DNA of 64,000 nt, taken from Rhodobacterales bacterium LSUCC0387. GTDB lineage: Bacteria; Pseudomonadota; Alphaproteobacteria; Rhodobacterales; Rhodobacteraceae. The DNA lies in NCBI GenBank assembly GCA_015689775.1, contig WVSR01000001.1, positions 745,501-809,500 of the forward strand, read 5' to 3'. The notes under the pieces are model-generated. The model saw only the letters and a program-made list of their open reading frames with translations, searched no databases and was not told the origin of the DNA. Of this stretch, positions 57,065 through 64,000 are shown piece by piece; within the stretch, counting starts at the first letter, position 1, and the number at the start of each line of letters is the position of its first letter. The position numbers and the translations under genes were made by a program.

Positions 57065-58732
57065 ATGGCGTCTCGGTTTTGTTTGAGTGTTGCGCAGATT
57101 AACCCCACAGTCGGTGATCTCGCAGGCAATACACAAAAGGTCTTGGCTTATTGGGCCGAAGCGCGGGATGCGGGGGCTGATTTGGTGGTGTTCCCCGAAA
57201 TGGCGCTGACGGGCTATCAGCTCCAAGACCTTGTCACGCGGCCCGCTTTCTTGGCCTCAGTCGTGCAGGCCTTGGAAGATTTGGCAGAGGCCACCAAGGA
57301 TGGCCCTGCCTGTGGGATTGGCCTGCCTTTGCCTGCCGAAGGCGGGGGTATCAACAACGCCTATGTCATTTTGCAAGGCGGCGTGCAGATTGCGCGGATC
57401 AATAAACATCATTTGCCTAATGACAGCGTTTTTGACGAAAAGCGGTATTTCAAGTCAGGCAATCCGTCTGGCCCCGTGCGCATTGGCCCTGTGCGGATCG
57501 GCATCCCGATTTGTGAAGATGCGTGGCATGAGGACATTACCGAGACGCTCGCCGAAGCAGGATCAGAGGTTTTGCTTGTCACCAATGGCTCGCCCTATCA
57601 TCGCGGCAAGATGGGATTGCGGCAGACCCATATGGTCGCGCGCGTGATCGAGACGGGCCTGCCATTGATCTATCTGAACCTTGTCGGTGGACAAGATGAT
57701 CAGATTTTTGATGGTGCAAGTTTCGCCTTGAACCAAGGCGGGGCCTTGGTGGCGCAGATGCCCGCCTTTGAAGAAGGCATGACCCATCTGACACTTCGAG
57801 AGGGGGCTGAGGGCTGGCAGATTGACCAGACTGACCTGACGCGTCTGCCCGATGACATCGAGGCGGATTACCACGCGATGGTTTTGGGTCTGCGTGATTA
57901 CATGGCCAAGGCAGGGTTTTCTCGCGCGGTTTTGGGTCTGTCGGGCGGGGTGGATTCGGCCTTGGTTGCGGCCATTTCCGCCGATGCCATTGGCCCTGAA
58001 AACGTGCATTGCGTGATGCTGCCTTCGCGCTATACCTCGCAGGCTTCGCTTGATGATGCCCGCGATGTGGCCCAGATGCTTGGGGTCATGCTTGACAGTT
58101 TGCCGATTGAGGCCCCGAAAGAGGCCGTTGAGGCCACGCTTGCCCCGCTCTTTGCAGGCCGCGATCCAGATTTGACCGAGGAAAACATCCAATCCCGTTT
58201 GCGCGGGGTTCTTCTGATGGCGTTGTCGAATAAATTTGGCGAAATGTTGTTGACCACAGGCAATAAATCCGAGGTCGCGGTAGGTTATGCCACCATCTAT
58301 GGCGACATGGCAGGGGGCTATAACCCGATCAAAGACCTTTATAAAACGCGCGTCTTTGCAACATGCCATTGGCGCAATGCCAACCACCGCGCTTGGATGA
58401 AAGGGCCAGATGGGCCTGTGATGCCAGTGTCGGTGATTGAAAAGCCGCCATCGGCTGAACTGCGCGATGATCAAAAAGACGAGGATAGCCTGCCGCCATA
58501 TGAGGTTTTGGATGCCATCCTTGAGGGGCTGATAGATCAAGAGGCAAGCGTTGCAGATTTGGTTGCACAAGGGTTTGATGCCGCGACAGTCAAGCGGGTT
58601 GAGTATTTGATCTACATTTCGGAATATAAGCGCTTTCAATCCGCACCAGGGGCGCGGCTGACGTCCCGCGCATTCTGGTTGGATCGGCGCTATCCAATCG
58701 TCAATCGCTGGCGTGATCCATCTGCGGGATAG
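57065..58732 (+). CDS. nadE: Glutamine-dependent NAD+ synthetase
   Basis: 555 residues. The N-terminal nitrilase-type glutaminase has its triad in VVFPEMALTGYQ (Glu), RINKHHLPN (Lys) and GIPICEDAWHED (Cys). The C-terminal synthetase has the PP-loop LGLSGGVDSALVAAIS and TGNKSEVAVGYATIYGDMAGG. It amidates nicotinic acid adenine dinucleotide to NAD+. Length matches the two-domain bacterial form. First of a run nadE-phnM-eamA with a 5-bp gap to phnM. Confidence 0.96.
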   Translation: MASRFCLSVAQINPTVGDLAGNTQKVLAYWAEARDAGADLVVFPEMALTGYQLQDLVTRPAFLASVVQALEDLAEATKDGPACGIGLPLPAEGGGINNAYVILQGGVQIARINKHHLPNDSVFDEKRYFKSGNPSGPVRIGPVRIGIPICEDAWHEDITETLAEAGSEVLLVTNGSPYHRGKMGLRQTHMVARVIETGLPLIYLNLVGGQDDQIFDGASFALNQGGALVAQMPAFEEGMTHLTLREGAEGWQIDQTDLTRLPDDIEADYHAMVLGLRDYMAKAGFSRAVLGLSGGVDSALVAAISADAIGPENVHCVMLPSRYTSQASLDDARDVAQMLGVMLDSLPIEAPKEAVEATLAPLFAGRDPDLTEENIQSRLRGVLLMALSNKFGEMLLTTGNKSEVAVGYATIYGDMAGGYNPIKDLYKTRVFATCHWRNANHRAWMKGPDGPVMPVSVIEKPPSAELRDDQKDEDSLPPYEVLDAILEGLIDQEASVADLVAQGFDAATVKRVEYLIYISEYKRFQSAPGARLTSRAFWLDRRYPIVNRWRDPSAG

Positions 58733-58737
58733 GGCGC

Positions 58738-59880
58738 ATGCTGGGTCTGAACCTAACGCTAATGGGGGCTGAGGTCTTGGGGCCTGAGGGGCTTGCGCCG
58801 CGCACTGTGAGCATGGCGGAGGGGGTCATCACCCAAGATCAAGGCCCGCGCTGTATTGATCTATCTGGCTATATCATCTTGCCGGGATTGGTCGATTTCC
58901 ATGGCGATGGGTTCGAACGCCATGTTGCGCCCCGCCGTGGGGCCGTTGTTGACCCGCGTGAGGGGATACGTCCCATCGAGGCGGAGTTGGCGGCCAATGG
59001 TATAACGACAGCCATGCTTGCACAATTCTACTCTTGGGAGGGAGGGATGCGCGGCCCCGATTTTGCCGCCGCCATGGCCCGCGCCTTGCAAGATGCGCAG
59101 GGCTTGATCTGTGATTTGCGTCTGCAATTGCGCGTTGAGATGAATATGGTCGACCATTACGCCGCGATTTTAGACTTGGTGCGCGATTACCAAATCGCTT
59201 GCGTGGTGTTCAATGATCATCTGCCGCATGAGGCCTTAGCGGCGGGAAAACGCCCGCCACGTTTGACGGGGCAGGCGCTTAAGGCAGGCCGCTCGCCTGA
59301 GGCGCATCTCGCGTTTCTGCACAGCCTCCATGGCCGAAAGCCCGAAGTGATGCCTGCCTTGCGTGATCTGGCGGGACAGCTTTCTGAACTTGGGGTGGTG
59401 ATGGGCAGCCATGATGACGCAACCCCCGCCGCCCATGCGCAATTCTCGGAGATTGGCGTCAGCTTGGCGGAATTTCCTGAAACAGTCGAAGCCGCAAAGG
59501 CCGCGCGCGCAGAAGGCCATGGCGTGGTGATGGGGGCGCCCAATGTTCTGCGTGGCGGGTCGCATGCGGGCAAGGTCTCTGCGCGGCTTTTGGTCGAAGC
59601 GGGTTTAGTCGATGCTTTGGCGTCAGATTACCATTACCCTGCCTTGCTGCGCGCCGCGCTGACTTTGTGGCAAGGGGGAATGGGTTTGACAGAGGCTTGG
59701 GCGCTCGTGTCCTCTGGCCCTGCGCGGCTTTTGGGTTTGGAGGATCGTGGTGTGATTGCCACGGCCAAGCGCGCCGATTTTGTCATCCTAGATGCCAAAA
59801 GCCATGCGGTGGCCGCCACAATCGCGGGCGGGCAGGTTGCCTATGCGCGCGGGGATATCGTGCAAAGGCTGTTGTCATGA
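58738..59880 (+). CDS. phnM: PhnM-type alpha-D-ribose 1-methylphosphonate 5-triphosphate diphosphatase
   Basis: 380 residues, amidohydrolase superfamily. ILPGLVDFHGDGFERHVAPR holds the N-terminal metal histidine, GITTAMLAQFYSWEGG, VVFNDHLPHE, and the C-terminal ALASDYHYPALLRAA with the metal Asp. PhnM removes pyrophosphate from the phosphonate-ribose triphosphate before C-P lyase. No phnGHIJKL genes are visible in this window, so it stands apart from the usual cluster. It could serve a distant C-P lyase operon or a related substrate. Follows nadE by 5 bp; overlaps the EamA gene by 4 bp (ATGA). Confidence 0.85.
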   Translation: MLGLNLTLMGAEVLGPEGLAPRTVSMAEGVITQDQGPRCIDLSGYIILPGLVDFHGDGFERHVAPRRGAVVDPREGIRPIEAELAANGITTAMLAQFYSWEGGMRGPDFAAAMARALQDAQGLICDLRLQLRVEMNMVDHYAAILDLVRDYQIACVVFNDHLPHEALAAGKRPPRLTGQALKAGRSPEAHLAFLHSLHGRKPEVMPALRDLAGQLSELGVVMGSHDDATPAAHAQFSEIGVSLAEFPETVEAAKAARAEGHGVVMGAPNVLRGGSHAGKVSARLLVEAGLVDALASDYHYPALLRAALTLWQGGMGLTEAWALVSSGPARLLGLEDRGVIATAKRADFVILDAKSHAVAATIAGGQVAYARGDIVQRLLS

Positions 59881-60746
59881 CGCGGTTGATCCTCGCGGCT
59901 TTTCTGACCTTGATTGCTTTTGCTGCCAATTCGGTGCTGAACCGTATGGCCGTGGCGGGGGGGCATATCAGCGTTGGGGATTTCGCAATTTGGCGTGTGG
60001 CTGCGGGCGCTGTGACGCTGCTTGGCCTGAGTGTGATTTTACGCGGGCGGAAGTTTCTGACGATTGCGCGCGCCAATCCCAAGATGCGCCTTGTGGGCGG
60101 GTTTTGCCTTGCGACCTATATGTTGGGCTTTTCATTGGCCTATTTGAAATTGGATGCGGGCTTGGGCACTTTGCTGCTCTTTGGAGCGGTGCAATTGACC
60201 ATGTTTTCAGGATCGCTCCTTTTGGGGGAAGGGGTGTCACCCCGCCGCTTGGGGGGCGCGGCTGTCGCGCTTGCAGGGTTGGTTTGGTTGCTTCTGCCAG
60301 AAGGGCAGATCACTTTGCCGCTAGATGCGGTCACCGCAATTGCGGTCGCAGGGTTAGGATGGGGGGGCTATTCGCTTTTGGGGCGAAAGGCCCGCGACCC
60401 GATCCCTGAAACAGCCGTGAATTTTTGGATTGCCTTTGGCCTTTGCGCCTTGGCCCTGTTCTTTTTTCCCCTTCCCGAAGGTCAGACTACCGATGCAACG
60501 GGGCGGGGTTTGGCGATCCTGTCAGGTGCGGTGACTTCGGGAATGGGCTATGCGCTGTGGTATACGATCTTGCCGCATCTGGGTGCCGCCCGCGCAGGGC
60601 TTGCGCAGCTCAGTGTGCCGCCTTTGGCAATTTTGGGCGGTGTGCTGCTATTGGACGAGGTTTTGACGCTGCATTTGATCGCTGCAAGCCTCGTGGTCAT
60701 TGGTGGCGTGGCCTATGGTCTGACGGGCGCGCATAAAGCGCTTTAG
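59877..60746 (+). CDS. EamA/DMT-family transporter
   Basis: 289 residues with ten hydrophobic segments in two EamA halves. First half: ILAAFLTLIAFAANSVLNRM and GDFAIWRVAAGAVTLLGL; second half starts VTAIAVAGLGWGGYSLLGRK; late PPLAILGGVLLLDEVLT is the typical EamA end. A drug/metabolite exporter or uptake carrier of unknown substrate. ATG 59877 lies in the phnM stop. Co-translation with phnM invites a link to phosphonate or nucleotide compounds but nothing proves it. Ends in a 4-bp overlap with the Nudix gene. Confidence 0.88.
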   Translation: MTRLILAAFLTLIAFAANSVLNRMAVAGGHISVGDFAIWRVAAGAVTLLGLSVILRGRKFLTIARANPKMRLVGGFCLATYMLGFSLAYLKLDAGLGTLLLFGAVQLTMFSGSLLLGEGVSPRRLGGAAVALAGLVWLLLPEGQITLPLDAVTAIAVAGLGWGGYSLLGRKARDPIPETAVNFWIAFGLCALALFFFPLPEGQTTDATGRGLAILSGAVTSGMGYALWYTILPHLGAARAGLAQLSVPPLAILGGVLLLDEVLTLHLIAASLVVIGGVAYGLTGAHKAL

Positions 60747-61192
60747 CGCAGAATTGGCTCTAGCGCGTCATAGATCATGATCTCGCCATCCCATGCAACG
60801 CGTGCAAGGCTATCAGGTTTCACGTGTAGGGTCGCGAGCTCTGCGCGCGTGACCCAGCGCCTTTCGCTCACTACGCCCTCAGGGTCGCGCCACTCTCCCA
60901 CAAGATTGCCCGCGATATGGGTCACATGAAAATAAATATCTACTTGATGAAATGTGCCGTGAGGGTCGTGGAACTCGTTGACCAAGCAGGGCGCAGCTAC
61001 CTCAACTTTTAGCCCTGTTTCTTCGTGAAATTCGCGCTGCAGGTTTTCGGGAAGGGATTGGCCTGCCTCAACCCCACCGCCCGGGGCGCAATACAGCGCC
61101 CCTTCACGCCCCTTATAGGCATTCACAAGCAACAGCTTGTCTGCCACCATCAACAGGCCGCGCACGGCCAAACGGGGTTTGGCGCGGATCAT
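60743..61192 (-). CDS. Nudix hydrolase
   Basis: 149 residues. The Nudix box is GGGVEAGQSLPENLQREF followed by HEETGL; REFHEETGL gives the metal-binding glutamates, but the Glu of the G-x5-E part is Gln here (GQS for the usual GES). N-terminal RLAVRGLLMVADKLLLVN and the downstream WVTRAELATL are normal. Such enzymes hydrolyse nucleoside diphosphate derivatives; the substrate is not predictable. The ATG overlaps the ppx stop by 4 bp, so it is read with the ppk-ppx polyphosphate genes. Confidence 0.9.
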   Translation of the reverse strand: MIRAKPRLAVRGLLMVADKLLLVNAYKGREGALYCAPGGGVEAGQSLPENLQREFHEETGLKVEVAAPCLVNEFHDPHGTFHQVDIYFHVTHIAGNLVGEWRDPEGVVSERRWVTRAELATLHVKPDSLARVAWDGEIMIYDALEPILR

Positions 61193-62775
61193 CGGCTGCT
61201 GCGCTCATCGGTGACGGCGGGCGTAAGACCCATAGACAAGGCCAAAGCCCCGAAACGCGCTTGGGCGACCTCGCCAAACAGGTCATCCGCTGCATCGCTG
61301 AGCAAATGTAGGATCAATTTTTTGCGCCGCCTGTTCACTTCGAGATAGCAATGATCCAGCGGTTTTTCCAAGGTAAGCATCGCTCCAAAGCGCATGGCGC
61401 GCCCCAAAATCTCGGCCTCTTGCACTTCCACCTCGCGCAAAAGGGTTAAGAGATTGGTGTCAAAATGTGTCGCCTCGCGGTTCGATTTATACCGATGCAA
61501 TAGGGCAAGACCCAAATAGACGCGTTCCCAATGGGCGAGCCCGCCCAAATTGGCGCGCGTTGCATTGTCAAAACATGTCTCGGCCCGATAGTCGGGATGC
61601 GCGCGCCATGAGACATCATGCAGCAAGCACGCCGCACGGATCAGTCGCTTTTTTGCAGGCTTTGCCTGTGGAAAAAGCGGCTCAACAAAATGATATAGTT
61701 TGCGCCCAAACCCTGGAATGCGGGCTGACATGGCCTCGGCGTGGCGGGCGGCCTCGATCAGCGGGTCGCGTTGGCGCAGCTCTTCGGACATTTGTTCATA
61801 GAGCAGACCTTCGCGGATGCCATAGCTTGAGATGGCTACATCGCGTGGTTTCAACTGCCGCAGCAATTCCTTCAGCACGATCGCTGCAAGGGGCACAAGG
61901 CGCAGACGTTCAAGACTGGTGCCTGTCTGTGCGCGCAGCGTCTCAATATCGGTCTTGGCAATATATTTAATCGTTTCAAGAATGGCCTTTGGTGTCATGC
62001 GATATTCATGCAAAACCTTAAGCGGGTAGCCGCGCCGCTCCATATCGACCCGCGCGATAGCGCGCCATGATCCGCCGACTAAGAACAGCCTTTGGTGATC
62101 TTCGGGAAATTCAGCCTTGAGATCAGCAATGCGTGCTTTGATATGCGCCTTGATTGCGCGTTTGCCGCCTGTGATCCCCATCAGCTTCAGCGGCCCAAGA
62201 TCCACCGATTTGCGCCGTCCGATGCTGCCGCCGCCTTCAAGGGCGGCCAATTCCATTGATGAGCCACCAATATCGCAGATCAACCCATAGGCCCCGGGCC
62301 ACCCTAATAGAACGCCCTGCGCAGAAAGACGGGCCTCCTCTTCGCCCGTCACGATGCGGATCGCGAGGCCTGTTTGATCGAGCACATCTTTGCGGAAGTC
62401 CGCGCCATCTTGAGCATCGCGCACCGCCGCGGTGGCCACAGTCAAAAGAGGTGCCACCCCCATGCCCTTGCACAGCATGGCAAAGCGGCGCAGCACGACA
62501 AGGGCGCGCTGACGGCCTTCTGGGTTCAAACGCCCTGTTTCTGCAAAGCCTTCCCCCAAACCACAGAGAATTTTTTCATTGTAAAAATAGGCAGGGCTGC
62601 GGGCCGCCCCATCAAACACCACCATCCGCACAGAGTTTGAGCCAATGTCGATAACCCCCACCCGCGAGAGCGAACGGGCGTGATCGGCATCAAAAAGTGG
62701 CGCGCCGAAAGGCCCCCATTCAGGATGATCCTCAACCACTAATTCGGATTTGTCAGCGGGCGCGACGATACTCAT
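61189..62775 (-). CDS. ppx: Exopolyphosphatase, Ppx/GppA family
   Basis: 528 residues. VGVIDIGSNSVRMVVFD is the actin-like phosphate-1 motif, ATAAVRDAQDGADF, VTGEEEARLSAQGV, and CDIGGSSMELAAL the second phosphate motif; the C-terminal half holds an HD-like domain (CLLHDVSWRAHPDY). It removes phosphate from polyphosphate ends, or hydrolyses pppGpp; the two activities cannot be told apart by sequence here. It lies 33 bp downstream of ppk on the same strand, which favours polyphosphate. The ATG at 62775 lacks a clear RBS; a slightly later start is possible. Confidence 0.92.
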   Translation of the reverse strand: MSIVAPADKSELVVEDHPEWGPFGAPLFDADHARSLSRVGVIDIGSNSVRMVVFDGAARSPAYFYNEKILCGLGEGFAETGRLNPEGRQRALVVLRRFAMLCKGMGVAPLLTVATAAVRDAQDGADFRKDVLDQTGLAIRIVTGEEEARLSAQGVLLGWPGAYGLICDIGGSSMELAALEGGGSIGRRKSVDLGPLKLMGITGGKRAIKAHIKARIADLKAEFPEDHQRLFLVGGSWRAIARVDMERRGYPLKVLHEYRMTPKAILETIKYIAKTDIETLRAQTGTSLERLRLVPLAAIVLKELLRQLKPRDVAISSYGIREGLLYEQMSEELRQRDPLIEAARHAEAMSARIPGFGRKLYHFVEPLFPQAKPAKKRLIRAACLLHDVSWRAHPDYRAETCFDNATRANLGGLAHWERVYLGLALLHRYKSNREATHFDTNLLTLLREVEVQEAEILGRAMRFGAMLTLEKPLDHCYLEVNRRRKKLILHLLSDAADDLFGEVAQARFGALALSMGLTPAVTDERSSR

Positions 62776-62808
62776 GGAATTGGTTGTTTCACAAAGCGCG
62801 GTCTTGCG

Positions 62809-64000
62809 TCAATCTTCTGTATGGGTCAATTCGGGCACATCATTTGCCCCCGCAGACCCCCGTCCTGAAAGGGATGGGTTTTCCATAAAGAAGCGGTGAC
62901 AATTGAAGGGTTGGTCAATCACGCTCAGGTCAGGGCGCAAGAAACTTCCATCGGGCTGCAACATCCAAGATTGCGCGACATCTGCCATATTCGCCGCCAT
63001 AATTTGGCTGACGATCTGCGCCTTTACAGTCGGGTTTTCACACTTGACCAAAGTCTCTACGCGCCGACTGAGATTGCGGCCCATCCAGTCAGCCGAAGAA
63101 ATATAGACCCGCGCCTGTTTCGACGGCAGTCCCGCCCCATTCCCAAAGCAAACGATACGGGAATGTTCGAGAAAGCGGCCCACGATAGATTTGACACGGA
63201 TATTTTCAGACAGCCCTTTGATATTGGGGCGCAAGCCGCAAATGCCGCGCAGCACCAGATCAATCCGTACCCCAGCCTGAGAGGCGCGATACAGCGCGTC
63301 AATCACATCGGGGTCGATGAGATTGTTCATCTTGGCCCACATCATCGCAGGGCGACCCGCTTTGGCATGGGCAATCTCGGCATCCATTTCCTCTAGGATG
63401 CGCGATTTTAGGTTGATCGGCGAGATAGCGAGGTTTTCCAGACCCTCAGGTTCGGCATAGCCGCCCACATAATTAAACACTTTGACTGCATCGCGCCCCA
63501 AAGAATCGTCACAGGTAAAGAGGCTGAGGTCGGTGTAAATCCGCGCCGTGATCGGGTGATAATTGCCTGTCCCAAAATGGGTATAGGTCACCAATCGGTC
63601 ACCCTCACGGCGCACAACCGAGCTGATCTTGGCATGGGTTTTATAGTTGATGAAGCCATAGATCACATGGGCGCCTGCGCGCTCAAGTTTGCGCGACTGC
63701 TGAATATTGGCGGCCTCGTCAAAGCGGGCTTTCAACTCCACAAGGGCCGTAACCGACTTGCCGTTTTCCGCCGCTTCGCACAGAGCCGCCACAATTGGGC
63801 TTTCATTTGAGGTGCGATAAAGCGTCTGTTTGATCGCCACAACATTAGGGTCGCGTGCCGCTTGTGCGAGGAAGCGGATCACCATGTCAAAGGTTTCATA
63901 GGGGTGATGCAAAAGCATATCTTTTTGGCGGATTGCAGCGAACATATCGCCTTCAAAATCCTGCACCCGTTCTGGCACGCGCGGGGCAAAGGCGGACCAA
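62809..64000 (-). CDS. ppk: Polyphosphate kinase 1, C-terminal part (5' end beyond the window)
   Basis: The frame is open to the right edge, so about 396 C-terminal residues are present. Recognisable are [45 protein letters not shown] with the H-x-K active-site motif (autophosphorylated His), [10 protein letters not shown], and [14 protein letters not shown]. The PLD-like C1 and C2 domains are thus intact. It makes polyphosphate from ATP. The last 25 residues ([20 protein letters not shown]) are an unusual polar tail. ppk, ppx and the Nudix gene form a unit for making and breaking polyphosphate. Confidence 0.95.
   Translation of the reverse strand, partial: WSAFAPRVPERVQDFEGDMFAAIRQKDMLLHHPYETFDMVIRFLAQAARDPNVVAIKQTLYRTSNESPIVAALCEAAENGKSVTALVELKARFDEAANIQQSRKLERAGAHVIYGFINYKTHAKISSVVRREGDRLVTYTHFGTGNYHPITARIYTDLSLFTCDDSLGRDAVKVFNYVGGYAEPEGLENLAISPINLKSRILEEMDAEIAHAKAGRPAMMWAKMNNLIDPDVIDALYRASQAGVRIDLVLRGICGLRPNIKGLSENIRVKSIVGRFLEHSRIVCFGNGAGLPSKQARVYISSADWMGRNLSRRVETLVKCENPTVKAQIVSQIMAANMADVAQSWMLQPDGSFLRPDLSVIDQPFNCHRFFMENPSLSGRGSAGANDVPELTHTED

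Overview
This 64 kb window is a piece of an alphaproteobacterial chromosome, most likely from the Rhodobacterales (Rhodobacteraceae / Roseobacter group). The indicators are a GcrA cell-cycle regulator, an atpHAGDC operon without atpI/B/E/F beside it, an hsp20-DUF1150 pair, the lgt-methyltransferase-pgeF triad, a fused ATP sulfurylase/APS kinase, a MetR gene divergent from metF, and moderately GC-rich coding sequence packed with ATGA and TAATG overlaps. The genus cannot be fixed from the sequence alone. I see no rRNA, tRNA, CRISPR array, insertion sequence or prophage. Composition and gene types are those of a core chromosomal region.

Layout. 1-2.8 kb: glycerate/tartronate semialdehyde metabolism running into mnmH (tRNA 2-selenouridine). 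2.8-6.6 kb: gcrA, a lone ABC-2 permease, and argD-argF for arginine. 6.9-8.8 kb: metF and metR, divergent around a MetR box. 8.9-15.9 kb: suhB-type phosphatase, xerC with its DUF484 partner, priA, hisC-tyrA. 15.9-20.3 kb: DUF2125 protein, ChaC, and a two-gene MotA/ExbB plus MotB/OmpA-like ion-channel pair. 20.5-24.6 kb: clpA, gloB and a methyltransferase. 24.9-29.8 kb: F1-ATPase operon closed by a strong terminator. 29.9-36.6 kb: prs, a DsbA-fold isomerase, threonine aldolase, ycgN, ribF, a PhaJ-like MaoC hydratase, a HAD phosphatase and Mn-pyrophosphatase. 36.8-39.7 kb: heat-shock block (CIRCE-groESL; hsp20-DUF1150 with an RpoH-type promoter). 39.8-45.2 kb: purE-purK and carB. 45.2-51.8 kb: a broken YHS-domain gene, tdk, csaA-like, proC, ybjN-like, ubiK-like, lgt-midA-pgeF and an interrupted DUF1127-like mini-gene. 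51.8-55.4 kb: lrp divergent from trxB, then sat-cysC. 55.4-64 kb: a secreted/periplasmic protein built of about 19 MORN repeats, nadE, a solitary phnM plus EamA exporter, a Nudix hydrolase, ppx, and the C-terminal part of ppk at the right edge.

Functionally the region is dominated by nucleotide, amino-acid, energy and proteostasis genes. The least explained parts are the MotAB-like pair (17.6-20.3 kb), the MORN-repeat protein (55.4-56.9 kb), the solitary phnM (58.7 kb), the two interrupted small genes (45.3 and 51.6 kb), and several regulatory structures: a possible RNA thermometer ahead of hsp20, a perfect palindrome ahead of the atp operon, and a PhaR-like palindrome ahead of the PhaJ-like gene. 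No obviously new multi-gene defence or biosynthetic system is visible. Starts were chosen from ribosome-binding sites and family N-termini and sometimes differ from the longest open frame.
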